From a virus, in the IMG/VR virus record IMGVR_UViG_3300028388_004132, positions 1-23,765 of that record: a DNA stretch of 23,765 nucleotides, one strand, 5' to 3'. Below the pieces are notes generated by a model that worked only from the letters and a program-made list of their open reading frames with translations, searched no databases and was not told the DNA's origin. This document shows positions 7,080-14,477 of the stretch, piece by piece. Position 1 is the first letter of the stretch. Every line of letters begins with the position of its first letter. A program made the position numbers and the translations under genes.

Positions 7080-7791
7080 TGTTCTGGCTATTATACCGTG
7101 TCGCGTAGGAAGTACAAGATTCCCAAACAAGGGGATGGCAAAAGTCGGCGGTGAAGAAATGGTGTGGAAGGTGCATAGAGTTGCAAACCGGCTCGTAACA
7201 TCGTTTATTGCTACTGATCAACCCGAGCAAATATGCCGTACACAAGACGATACGAAATACATATGGCATGTTGACGGTGATATAAAGACAGGCCACGACA
7301 GGGTCGCATCAGCCGTAAATATGCGTATACACGGATCAAGGCAAATTATTAATCTGCAGGGTGATGAGCCCATGTTGCGTTGCGATGACTTAAAAAAACT
7401 TATAGAGTATCCAATTGAAAAAGGTGAGTGCGTGGGCGTAATGGCCATTGATGACTGTGTGACGCGACAGCACATGCCGTACTGTGTTGTCGATAACGAC
7501 AGCAGGCTACTATATATGTCACGCAATCCAGTCCCGGGTGTTATGGCTGGCACAGACCCCATATATTACCGGCAGGTAGGAATGTTCAAATGGCACTCTG
7601 AAGACTTGGTAAGGCTGTACGGGAATGGGGCACGCAAAAGTGAGATTGAAAGTGTTGAAGACATATGCCTTTTGCGAGCGCTGAGTAGCATGCGTGTAAA
7701 AATGATTGAGGTGGCGCATGGCACACACCCGGTGGATACGCCAGATGACATAAACATTGTGGAGGGGCTGCTTGAGTCTAAGAGGGGCTAA
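7069..7791 (+). CDS. kdsB: 3-deoxy-manno-octulosonate cytidylyltransferase homologue (KdsB-like)
   Basis: The 240-aa protein closely follows KdsB, which activates Kdo with CTP to give CMP-Kdo and pyrophosphate for LPS or capsule synthesis. It has IIPCRVGSTRFPNKGMAKVGG near the N-terminus (8-28), the nucleotide-binding signature R-x-x-S-T-R-x-P-x-K. It also has NLQGDEP (95-101) and VDTPDDI (222-228), whose aspartates hold the metal in KdsB. Length is normal (family about 245-250). One family position, the H-I-G of the substrate loop, reads Q-V-G here (about 169-171). ATG 7069 is preferred over ATG 7051 because GGGAG lies upstream; it overlaps the preceding gene by 11 nt. A different ulosonic acid as substrate is possible. 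Confidence 0.85.
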   Translation: MYPDVLAIIPCRVGSTRFPNKGMAKVGGEEMVWKVHRVANRLVTSFIATDQPEQICRTQDDTKYIWHVDGDIKTGHDRVASAVNMRIHGSRQIINLQGDEPMLRCDDLKKLIEYPIEKGECVGVMAIDDCVTRQHMPYCVVDNDSRLLYMSRNPVPGVMAGTDPIYYRQVGMFKWHSEDLVRLYGNGARKSEIESVEDICLLRALSSMRVKMIEVAHGTHPVDTPDDINIVEGLLESKRG

Positions 7792-8029
7792 TATCAAGCG
7801 CACTGTTTGTGAGGTGCTGCGTGAGATATACGACATAGCACAGAGTGATAGTGCTGAGGATGTTGCGATACGGCGCAAACTCGTTGAGGCAGAAAAGATG
7901 TGCAAAAAAATGGCAAAAGCTCTATACCGGTACAACAAAGACTTTGATGCCAATTGGTGGTTAAACAATCCCAATTATGACAAAGCCATTAAAAGAGATC
8001 TGAACCGTAGATATATACCAGATGCATGA
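7772..8029 (+). CDS. Small helical hypothetical protein, 85 aa
   Basis: I do not recognise this protein. It is charged, probably all-helical, with no membrane segment, and ends in an aromatic, basic tail (NWWLNNPNYDKAIKRDLNRR). The TTG at 7772 is the best start: GGAGGGG lies just ahead of it, while the TTG at 7757 has no ribosome binding site. It begins 20 nt inside the kdsB-like gene and overlaps the sulfotransferase gene by 8 nt, so translation is probably coupled to both. It may be an adaptor or regulatory subunit of one of them, which is inference from position only. Confidence 0.65.
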   Translation: MSLRGANIKRTVCEVLREIYDIAQSDSAEDVAIRRKLVEAEKMCKKMAKALYRYNKDFDANWWLNNPNYDKAIKRDLNRRYIPDA

Positions 8030-8660
8030 AATCAATCCAACAATTGACCCTATCCTTATCATGGGGTTTGAGCGGAGCGGGACCACTTTGCTTCGCCGGT
8101 TGATTAGCATGTGTCCTGCACTTAGGTATGATCTGTTGCACGAACAGTGGAGGCTGCAAACTTACGCCACGGCATCGGAAGCTATTAACAACTACCGCAT
8201 GCCGTGCAGACAGGCTGGGAAACTAACCGGCGGCAATGCAAGTATTGAGTCCGGGGAAAAGATAGCGTACTATGACAACTGGATGCGTGCGATTGCATAT
8301 TACAACAAATGGCGATGTTTTTGGCCACACGCTAAGGTGCTGCACATAATAAGAGATCCTAACGATGTTGCGAGGTCATGCTATAATACGTTCGAGCGTG
8401 ATATAAAACTCACAGAAAGAGCTTGGGAAGAGTCTGTATCAACAATACTGAATACTACATTCGACGACAAGAATTGTATTGTTGTATCATACGAGTGGTT
8501 AATAGAAAATCAAACAGACGCGCTTAGGTCTTTGTACAATATTATATGTGGTATGGAGTATGAGAGCCCCATATTACATGCAATAATGGAGACGCAAGAA
8601 CCATGGAATTACAATGGACGAGTCATGTGTGGCCTGAGATACAAGGCAGAAGTACAGTAG
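8022..8660 (+). CDS. PAPS-dependent sulfotransferase
   Basis: The 212-aa protein carries both cofactor motifs of sulfotransferases. GFERSGTTLLRRL (15-27) is the 5'-phosphosulfate loop, and HIIRDPNDVARSCYN (108-122) is the 3'-phosphate-binding strand and helix with the conserved R and S. It would transfer sulfate from PAPS to a hydroxyl, here most likely on a sugar. It is compact for the family (usually 250-300 aa), but both motifs are complete and the C-terminal helices are present. ATG 8022 lies in the end of the preceding gene; the 3' end overlaps the next gene by 58 nt. No APS kinase or sulfate-activation gene is visible, so PAPS would have to come from the host. Confidence 0.8.
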   Translation: MHEINPTIDPILIMGFERSGTTLLRRLISMCPALRYDLLHEQWRLQTYATASEAINNYRMPCRQAGKLTGGNASIESGEKIAYYDNWMRAIAYYNKWRCFWPHAKVLHIIRDPNDVARSCYNTFERDIKLTERAWEESVSTILNTTFDDKNCIVVSYEWLIENQTDALRSLYNIICGMEYESPILHAIMETQEPWNYNGRVMCGLRYKAEVQ

Positions 8661-9475
8661 CAATATATTTGCGTGGCTGGTGGGATGAGCGGACAGAGGA
8701 GAGTATTGAAAACGACGACGATATGTGGTTGCAATTGTTCGATGCTATACATCCAGGGCATATAGTTTTTTGGGATTACCCATATGGTTACGAGATAAAT
8801 TATCGTGACAGTAAAATATGTGGCCCGTCTGAACTGGGAAGCTGCGACTTGCTGTTCTGTCGTGGTGGGTTTGATTATTATTCCGAGTTTATAAACCAAA
8901 GACCAAGTGCAAGAAAAATCTATTATGGTGCTGGGCGCAGGTGGAAGCCAACAGACACATCGACAAATTACGATGTCATATTGTGCGATAGCGCAAAGCA
9001 GGCGGCAGAATTGAGAAACATGTATCCTTCCTCCGAGGTATCTGTGTGGGCAAAGCCTGCAGCAGAATGCGTCACGCCGGTTCAATGCGATAAGAAATAT
9101 GATATATGCTATATCGCAAACTGGCAGCAACGGTCAATAAAGGGTATCGATTGGGTGTACGATAGTTGCCCACGTGATTTGCGCATATTACACCTTGGCA
9201 GAGGTGAGCCACTGAGAAAATTGGCAAACGTGGAACAGCTTTGTTCGGCGCGCAAAGATATACACAAACACATATCAAAGTGTATCACTGGAGTTGCCCC
9301 ATATTGGTCTGGCGTTGATAGCGCTCCAAGGTCAATATGTGAGATGCGTGCATGTGGGTTGCCAGTTGTTTGCGCGGATACTGTAGCAGCAGACATGCTC
9401 GGTGTCAAATACGCAACTCCTAAATCATTTTGGCGGAAAGTGCGCGATATTATTGTGGAAAAGGGCGTGATGTGA
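8603..9475 (+). CDS. Glycosyltransferase, GT-B fold (GT1/GT4-like)
   Basis: The 290-aa protein has the GT-B C-terminal donor-site motif DSAPRSICEMRACGLPVV (239-256), followed by CADT. This is the counterpart of the GT4 E-x7-E region, but the first glutamate is replaced (D239 or S240), while E247 is kept. The segment KYDICYIANWQQRSIKGI (165-182) would open the second Rossmann domain. ATG 8603 gives a 58-nt overlap with the sulfotransferase gene; a GTG at 8627 is an alternative start that would still keep the first strand TVAIYLRG. Substrate unknown. Confidence 0.7.
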   Translation: MELQWTSHVWPEIQGRSTVAIYLRGWWDERTEESIENDDDMWLQLFDAIHPGHIVFWDYPYGYEINYRDSKICGPSELGSCDLLFCRGGFDYYSEFINQRPSARKIYYGAGRRWKPTDTSTNYDVILCDSAKQAAELRNMYPSSEVSVWAKPAAECVTPVQCDKKYDICYIANWQQRSIKGIDWVYDSCPRDLRILHLGRGEPLRKLANVEQLCSARKDIHKHISKCITGVAPYWSGVDSAPRSICEMRACGLPVVCADTVAADMLGVKYATPKSFWRKVRDIIVEKGVM

Positions 9476-10224
9476 AGCATTTATACGTGCAACCGTTTGT
9501 TGGTGAGTTTGGGTGGGAGGTGTGCCGATGGCAGTGCCTCGTACGCTCTGTTGCTAGTAGGTACGACACCACTACAGTGTGTTGCGAGGACGGGCACGAG
9601 TGGTTGTATTGGGATTTTGCGGAAGAAATCGAAACGATAAATGTTAGGCCACGTAAGCGTAATATGTACACTAGCGAGTTGGGTCTGTTGGAGTATTACG
9701 GTTCTGGCAATAGACTGATGCCATCCAAAGAGCTTTGTCTATGCAAACAAGATGTTGTATGGTATAGGTACAGGTCTCATGATCCGATAGCATCAAATAC
9801 GATACTGATTCACAACCGCACGACGAAAAATTACTCCACTGAAGAACGCAACTGGCCAAATCATAAGTGGGATGCGCTTGCATATGCTCTAAAGGATTTT
9901 AGAATAATTACGGTTGGTAGTTTAGGTGGGGCAGGAAGGGTGCGTGGCTGCGAAGATATGCGCGGTGTTGGGCTTGATAGGCTCTCAGTGTTATGCTCAG
10001 AGGCAAAATGTATTGTTGGGCCTAGTAGCGGTCCGATGCACTATGCGAGTATGTGTGAGTGTCCGCAAGTGGTTTGGTCAGAAAACAAAACCGAGGTAAT
10101 TGGGTGCACAAATGAAGTGCGATACAAAACAGCTTGGAATCCATTTGGAACACCGGTAGAGTATTTACCAACATGGCAACCTGAAGTAGTAGATGTGGTT
10201 ACTGCCGTAAGGAGATTTTTGTGA
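9472..10224 (+). CDS. Glycosyltransferase family 9-like protein (heptosyltransferase-type)
   Basis: The 250-aa protein shows IVGPSSGPMHYASM (181-194), which corresponds to the GT9 segment in which a Gly/Ser/Thr-rich loop and the P-M-H helix bind the ADP-heptose donor. A second hallmark, NWPNHKWDALAYAL (127-140), resembles the 'k-x-W-p-x-e-x-w-x-x-L' start of the donor domain. The N-terminal domain is shorter than in bacterial heptosyltransferases (about 340 aa). GTG 9472 is preferred over the TTG at 9430, because GGAAAAGG precedes it and it overlaps the previous stop as GTGA. Donor sugar uncertain. Confidence 0.75.
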   Translation: MKHLYVQPFVGEFGWEVCRWQCLVRSVASRYDTTTVCCEDGHEWLYWDFAEEIETINVRPRKRNMYTSELGLLEYYGSGNRLMPSKELCLCKQDVVWYRYRSHDPIASNTILIHNRTTKNYSTEERNWPNHKWDALAYALKDFRIITVGSLGGAGRVRGCEDMRGVGLDRLSVLCSEAKCIVGPSSGPMHYASMCECPQVVWSENKTEVIGCTNEVRYKTAWNPFGTPVEYLPTWQPEVVDVVTAVRRFL

Positions 10225-10931
10225 TTTATCTACCGATTGCAATGACAACCTATAACAGAGCTAAATATACAAAGGCTACTATTTCTTCTCTTGAGCAATC
10301 AAATGCCGACATGTCAGCTCTACATATACATGATGACGGCAGTACTGATGCCGATGCTATTGATTTGTTAAGCAAATACGACAAAACATATTATGTGCAT
10401 AGGCATGTTAACAGGGGGTCGTATCAAGCTGTATATGAGGCGCTGGACGATGTTTTTAGGAGGTACGTGACAAGGTGGGTATGTTACATACAAAACGATG
10501 TTGAGGTGTCTAAGAATTGGTTGCGGAATGGAATGGCGCTGGCATATCATTGTAACACAGCGAGTGATTGCAAATTAGGAATATTTTCTTTATACAATCG
10601 CAAGGAGGACAAGGCACGTGAAAAATGGTATACTATTACTGAGGGAGGGCATCCAGGTGGGGTGTGTTGGCTCGTAAACCGTCAATGGTGGACAGATTAC
10701 AAAAAAGAGGTTAACGAAGACATGGATGGTATGCGTTGGTTGCCAACAAATGATAGGCGTAGTGATCATTACCGGCGACACATTGTTGACTACAAAATGT
10801 GTGACGCTTGCAAAAGAATGGGGTGGGTTGTGGGGGCTGTCGGCAGGTCGCTAGTACAGCATGTAGGTGACAAATCCAGCATTGGAGACAAGGACATGAC
10901 ATTTTGCAGGGTGAAAAATTACGTTGGCTGA
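10221..10931 (+). CDS. Glycosyltransferase family 2 protein
   Basis: The 236-aa protein is a typical short GT2 enzyme. The first strand is YLPIAMTTYNRAKYTKATISSL (3-24), the second HIHDDGSTD (35-43) with the nucleotide-binding D-D-G-S-T-D, and CYIQNDVEV (88-96) supplies the metal-binding acidic motif. A GGHPGGVCWLVNRQWW stretch in the middle of the protein fits the acceptor loop of the family. GTG 10221 overlaps the previous stop as GTGA. It is the last gene of the glycan cassette and overlaps the minor head gene by 8 nt, which directly links this cassette to the structural genes. Substrate unknown. Confidence 0.85.
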   Translation: MIYLPIAMTTYNRAKYTKATISSLEQSNADMSALHIHDDGSTDADAIDLLSKYDKTYYVHRHVNRGSYQAVYEALDDVFRRYVTRWVCYIQNDVEVSKNWLRNGMALAYHCNTASDCKLGIFSLYNRKEDKAREKWYTITEGGHPGGVCWLVNRQWWTDYKKEVNEDMDGMRWLPTNDRRSDHYRRHIVDYKMCDACKRMGWVVGAVGRSLVQHVGDKSSIGDKDMTFCRVKNYVG

Positions 10932-11856
10932 ATTAAATACAGACGTTGACCAGCAAATAAAAGAGATCGAAGATGATCTTATAAGAGCGCAACAGCTTGA
11001 TTTGAAATTCAAGGGTGATAGAAACGCGGTGTGGACTGTGGCAAATGCTGCGGCCACCCGCCCGTCCTACTACACAAATTCGCAAAAGCTTGATAAGCTC
11101 ATTGGTAAAGTAAGAGGTATTCTAAATCGGGAGATCGCCAAGGCTGGGTCTCATGGCAGAATCATGGGCCGTAATGCAATAAACAGGTTTCTCGACGATT
11201 CGGAGCGGCGCACAAGGATGGACAGGTTGCGAAATATTGCAAAACGTAGCTCGGCAAAACGGGCTGGATTGCGGGTAGATGCCGCACTAACGCAACTTAA
11301 CAAAGAGGCCGGTATACTAAAGGCTGACATTGATGTGTTTAAGGCAAACGCACGTGCTGCAGGATTTACCAACAAGGAAATACTCGATCAGTTAATACAG
11401 GTCGGTGGAAGCAAGGCTGGGCCTATGCAGGCATTTGCCAAGCGGGCAAATGCTGTTGCTAGAGACGCGGCCAGGCGTGCGCGATCACAAGAGCAGATTG
11501 GAGTGTTGCGCCAGGACTTCCCGCGCCCGAACGACATGTGGCAATGGATTACGGTTAGCACAAAGCCGTGCCCTGACTGTAGCCTGCGTGCAGGCAAGGT
11601 GCTATCTTGGGCTGAGTGGGAGCAGATTGGCACACCTGGTAGTGGCCACACTGTTTGCGGCAGCGCGTGCAAATGCCTGCTTCAGCCGATAGAGATTGCG
11701 GAGAGGCGTTTTCCGACAGTTAAAGAATTTCGTTTTGATCCTGAGCGTGGGGTTTTGACTACAGCTAGCGAAGCGCGCAAATTAAACAAAAAGACTGCAC
11801 AGCCACCGCAAAACAAAGGAAAAAATGGTGATAAAACTACAAGCAAAAGGAGTTGA
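10924..11856 (+). CDS. Phage minor head / head morphogenesis protein (Mu gpF-like)
   Basis: The 310-aa protein ends in the cysteine-rich signature of Mu gpF-like head morphogenesis proteins: CPDCSLRAGKV (216-226), then GSGHTVCGSACKC (239-251), a likely zinc site near the capsid portal vertex. The ~200 residues before it are charged and helical. The tail after 290 is lysine-rich and low in complexity. The only reasonable start is TTG 10924; the next in-frame ATG (11163) would remove 80 residues. It overlaps the end of the GT2 gene by 8 nt. The role, by analogy, is assembly or completion of the head around the portal. The portal itself is not in the window. Confidence 0.75.
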   Translation: MAELNTDVDQQIKEIEDDLIRAQQLDLKFKGDRNAVWTVANAAATRPSYYTNSQKLDKLIGKVRGILNREIAKAGSHGRIMGRNAINRFLDDSERRTRMDRLRNIAKRSSAKRAGLRVDAALTQLNKEAGILKADIDVFKANARAAGFTNKEILDQLIQVGGSKAGPMQAFAKRANAVARDAARRARSQEQIGVLRQDFPRPNDMWQWITVSTKPCPDCSLRAGKVLSWAEWEQIGTPGSGHTVCGSACKCLLQPIEIAERRFPTVKEFRFDPERGVLTTASEARKLNKKTAQPPQNKGKNGDKTTSKRS

Positions 11857-11858
11857 AT

Positions 11859-12053
11859 ATGCTTAAGTCAGGATACAACAAAATAGACGGCACGCCATTT
11901 GGGATAAAAAGAGAACTTGAGCGTGTGACAAACGAAGCTATTAAAAAAGCACAAAAAAACGGTAAAAAGGTAAAAAAAACAACATCGAAGCCAGTAAAAC
12001 GGTCTTATACTCGTTCGCGAAATACATCAACTGTTGACAATTACAAAAAATAA
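11859..12053 (+). CDS. Small basic hypothetical protein, 64 aa
   Basis: The protein is rich in Lys and Arg, especially in its second half, and shows no domain. ATG 11859 follows AAAGGAG (11846-11852) with good spacing; a TTG six bases earlier is not needed. It begins 2 nt after the minor head gene. A basic tail like this could bind nucleic acid or an acidic partner in the head, but nothing in the sequence is specific. Small basic proteins are common next to head genes. Confidence 0.65.
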   Translation: MLKSGYNKIDGTPFGIKRELERVTNEAIKKAQKNGKKVKKTTSKPVKRSYTRSRNTSTVDNYKK

Positions 12054-12077
12054 ACGTATAATTACGTGTGGGCTTAT

Positions 12078-12245
12078 ATGCACAGTGCAAGACCAAAATC
12101 CGATGATCCCAAAAGGGACGCACTTTTGCGCCATCATGCAAAATCTCTTGAGAGGATGCATGCAAGATTTACCGGCAAGGTCACTCAGCACTGGAAAGAC
12201 GGCAAGATAGAGGTCGTTGAACTAAATTACAAGGTTCACGACTGA
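12078..12245 (+). CDS. Small hypothetical protein, 55 aa
   Basis: A clean frame from ATG 12078 to TGA 12243-12245 encodes 55 residues with normal composition: a basic helical first half and a strand-like second half, HWKDGKIEVVELNYKV. It is short enough to be passed over by simple length cut-offs. There is no strong ribosome binding site; GTG 12066 is an alternative start in the same frame. It fills most of the space between the small basic gene (ends 12053) and the terminator at 12301. Function unknown. Confidence 0.55.
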   Translation: MHSARPKSDDPKRDALLRHHAKSLERMHARFTGKVTQHWKDGKIEVVELNYKVHD

Positions 12246-12259
12246 TTTTGGACAAGTAG

Positions 12260-12281
12260 ATTGTGGGACATTAACCACAAT
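12260..12281 (+). other. Hairpin before the scaffold-gene terminator
   Basis: A perfect 7-bp stem, ATTGTGG (12260-12266) pairing with CCACAAT (12275-12281), encloses an 8-base loop. No T-run follows, so it is not a classical terminator. It could pause RNA polymerase or protect the mRNA end next to the terminator 20 nt downstream. The rest of 12246-12300 shows nothing else I can support. Confidence 0.4.
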
Positions 12282-12300
12282 AATAGCCTGAGCCAATAAC

Positions 12301-12349
12301 AAGGCCATGGGTAATCCAGATTTTGGATTATTCGTGGCCTTTTTTTTTA
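12301..12349 (+). terminator. Rho-independent terminator ahead of the capsid block
   Basis: AAGGCCA (12301-12307) pairs with TGGCCTT (12335-12341). The inner arms GTAATCCA and TGGATTAT lengthen the stem with G-U pairs allowed, and a run of nine T (about 12340-12348) follows. The strand with the T-run is the + strand, so it would stop transcription coming from the glycan and minor head genes. An in-frame ATG inside the stem (12307) is not used as a start. Confidence 0.8.
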
Positions 12350-12396
12350 CAAACCCACCGAGGTACGTGTGGGTAAACCATCGAGGGAGTGATGTT

Positions 12397-13122
12397 ATGC
12401 CAGTGCCAGCGGGTGTACACGACAAGCTTAAGGATGCCCTAAAGGGTATTACGTTGACAATTGACGGTGAGGAGATTGAGGCCTACGAGGCCATCCTGGG
12501 GGAAAATGGATGGCTACTTAAATCAGAGGCGGCAAGCAAAATTCAGCAAGCCAATAAGGAAATTTCCGACGAGCGCATGCTTTCAGATGACGACAAAAAA
12601 AGGTTTGATGAATTTAAGGCGAACGGCGGAAGGACTCAGGACGTGGAAGCTGAAATAAACAAGTACAAGGACGATTTGAGTACTCTTACCGAAAAGGTCC
12701 AAAATCTCACCAAGTCAGTAGAGTCTGAGCGTGCCGCTGCACTCGCGGCAAAAAGAAATGAACTCAATATGGCGCTTGACTCCGACATTCTTGGGTCACT
12801 ACAAGAAGCTAATATTGTTGGAAAAAACGCTAAAATTGCGTTGAATCTTATTAAGTCCGAGGGACTGGCAAAGTATTCTGATCCTGATGACCAAGGGAAC
12901 GTGTCACGGGCTTTCGCCGTTGTAAAGGACGGCAAAATGCTAAAGGCGGAAAGCCTCGCAGATGTTGCGAATCACGTTGCTACAGAGTATGAAAATCTGG
13001 TGTCATCGTCTAATCAGCGTGGGTCGGGAATGGACCACGGTGGTAATGGGGGCGGAAATCAGGTAGACTACAACAACATGAACACGCAGCAGATGCGGGA
13101 TAGTTTCGCCATCAGCGAATAA
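12397..13122 (+). CDS. Probable capsid scaffolding protein
   Basis: The 241-aa protein is acidic and helical with a strong coiled-coil tendency in the middle (about residues 60-125), charged at both ends, and sits immediately upstream of the major capsid gene. This is the usual place and build of a siphovirus scaffold, which directs procapsid assembly and then leaves. The C-terminal ~50 residues include a Gly/Asn-rich linker (GMDHGGNGGGNQ) and a short final helix that could contact the capsid protein. ATG 12397 has GAGGGAG upstream; the in-frame ATG at 12307 falls in the terminator stem and is rejected. No protease motif is visible. Confidence 0.75.
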   Translation: MPVPAGVHDKLKDALKGITLTIDGEEIEAYEAILGENGWLLKSEAASKIQQANKEISDERMLSDDDKKRFDEFKANGGRTQDVEAEINKYKDDLSTLTEKVQNLTKSVESERAAALAAKRNELNMALDSDILGSLQEANIVGKNAKIALNLIKSEGLAKYSDPDDQGNVSRAFAVVKDGKMLKAESLADVANHVATEYENLVSSSNQRGSGMDHGGNGGGNQVDYNNMNTQQMRDSFAISE

Positions 13123-13145
13123 CCCGTAACAAAGGAGTATCAGTA

Positions 13146-14084
13146 ATGCCTACTGGTGCAAATACACTACTCGAAACTGCCAAAACAATGGACATAGGGC
13201 ACTCACGTTCTGTTGTTGGGACTTATGCTTCGGCATATCACCCGATGACTGCAATGCCCATTCTGCCAGCACCTTCCGGGGTGCATAACTGGAATACAGA
13301 AGATCAACTGCCATACAATAGCGGCGGAACTCGTGCTTTCAATGGGTCATGGACATCAACACGTTCTGTTGTAAGCTCTTTCACAGAGTCAATCAAAATC
13401 TATGGTGGCGAAGTCCAGATTGACCGAATGATGGCCAAAATTAACCCGCAGAAGGTTCCACAGGAACGTGCTGCGCAGGTTCGGGCATCTGCACGCCAAT
13501 GGACAATTGATTTCATCAAGGGCGGTGGTGGAACGCAGCTGCGTGGTATCGAGGATTGGCTGAACAACGAAACGTTGTTTGCAAATCAGACATTTAATGT
13601 TGGCTCTGCCTCTGCTGGAAGCGCTTTAATGACGGACCATCTTGACAGGCTACTTAGCCTTGTGAACATTGTTCCAGGAATGACATACATTTACTGTAGC
13701 GACCAGATTGGTCTGCGCATTCAGAAACTGTCGCGAGGCAATAGCGCGACAAACGACACCGCATATGCAACCAGATTCAGCCCTGACCAGTGGGGATATT
13801 TTTCTGGTATGTATAACAACGTGCCGGTAGTTGTGCTTAAGGACGGCAAGGGTACTGACCTTATTGACACTGATGATGGTGATGGTGAGAGTTCGTCAGT
13901 CTACTGTGTGACTTATGGCACCGAGATGCTGGCAGGATTCCAGGTTGGCCCTATGGAGGTGCATACACTCAATCAGGCCGACGTTTACAACTACTTCGAC
14001 TTCGAATGGGGCGTTGGTCTTGCTCCGCAGGCAGTGCGCAGTATTGCGCGTTTGCGCTACGTTGCCGAGACTGTTGGCACCTAA
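13146..14084 (+). CDS. Major capsid protein
   Basis: The 312-aa protein lies after the scaffold and has the shape of an HK97-fold capsid subunit. It has an N-terminal arm, a long basic helix region (VPQERAAQVRASARQWTIDF, about 104-123), a stretch near GTQLRGIEDWL, and a C-terminal P-domain/A-domain end, VGPMEVHTL and WGVGLAPQAVRSIARLRYV, with the common 'R-x-x-V-A-R-L' type finish. Start ATG 13146 has AAAGGAG (about 13131-13137). Codon use is even and the composition is close to its neighbours. This is by far the best candidate for the main shell protein of the virion. Confidence 0.85.
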   Translation: MPTGANTLLETAKTMDIGHSRSVVGTYASAYHPMTAMPILPAPSGVHNWNTEDQLPYNSGGTRAFNGSWTSTRSVVSSFTESIKIYGGEVQIDRMMAKINPQKVPQERAAQVRASARQWTIDFIKGGGGTQLRGIEDWLNNETLFANQTFNVGSASAGSALMTDHLDRLLSLVNIVPGMTYIYCSDQIGLRIQKLSRGNSATNDTAYATRFSPDQWGYFSGMYNNVPVVVLKDGKGTDLIDTDDGDGESSSVYCVTYGTEMLAGFQVGPMEVHTLNQADVYNYFDFEWGVGLAPQAVRSIARLRYVAETVGT

Positions 14085-14105
14085 TAATTAATTGGAGGTT
14101 TGCTC

Positions 14106-14477
14106 ATGGCATTGGATGATAAGCAAACAAGAAAGGGGCGCCCAACCAACGCAGATAGAATATCTAAGTTGGAAATGGCGCAGGATGCAATAATGCAAAG
14201 TCAAAAGGCAATTCTCAGCAGGCTCGACGCAATGATGAACGCTGAAGGCAATAGGCAAAAGCCAGGCGCTGACGCTAAAACCATTGACGTTGCTCCGACT
14301 GTAGGTAGAAAGCGTATGCTTGATGCCAATGGCGAGATGACACCAGATGATGCATTGCTTGGAAACAGACCTGAGCCGATGACAAAGAGGCTAACCAGTA
14401 CGAAAAAATCAACCTTGACGGCAGAGTGGTTAAGCGGGTTGATGCTGGAAGTGCTACCCACAACCGACAGCAACTGA
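14106..14477 (+). CDS. Hypothetical head-region protein, 5' part of a possible frameshifted gene
   Basis: ATG 14106 follows GGAGG (about 14094-14098). The first ~90 residues are helical and charged and read normally. From about codon 91 (14376) the frame becomes less convincing, while the -1 frame opens at 14375 and reads ADDKEANQYEKINLDG and onward with no stop to 14626. The gene may therefore have lost one base around 14378 (for example CCGG to CCG), giving one protein of ~173 aa, or it may be truncated as read. Function unknown; position just after the capsid gene is typical of a minor head protein. Confidence 0.6.
   Translation: MALDDKQTRKGRPTNADRISKLEMAQDAIMQSQKAILSRLDAMMNAEGNRQKPGADAKTIDVAPTVGRKRMLDANGEMTPDDALLGNRPEPMTKRLTSTKKSTLTAEWLSGLMLEVLPTTDSN

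Noticed and set aside
12246-12300. Possible promoter (TTGGAC-like -35) before the capsid block
   Set aside because: No -10 element at acceptable spacing could be found, so it is not listed as a promoter.
12307-12396. Upstream ATG for the scaffold gene
   Set aside because: It falls in the stem of a terminator, and a better ribosome binding site precedes ATG 12397.
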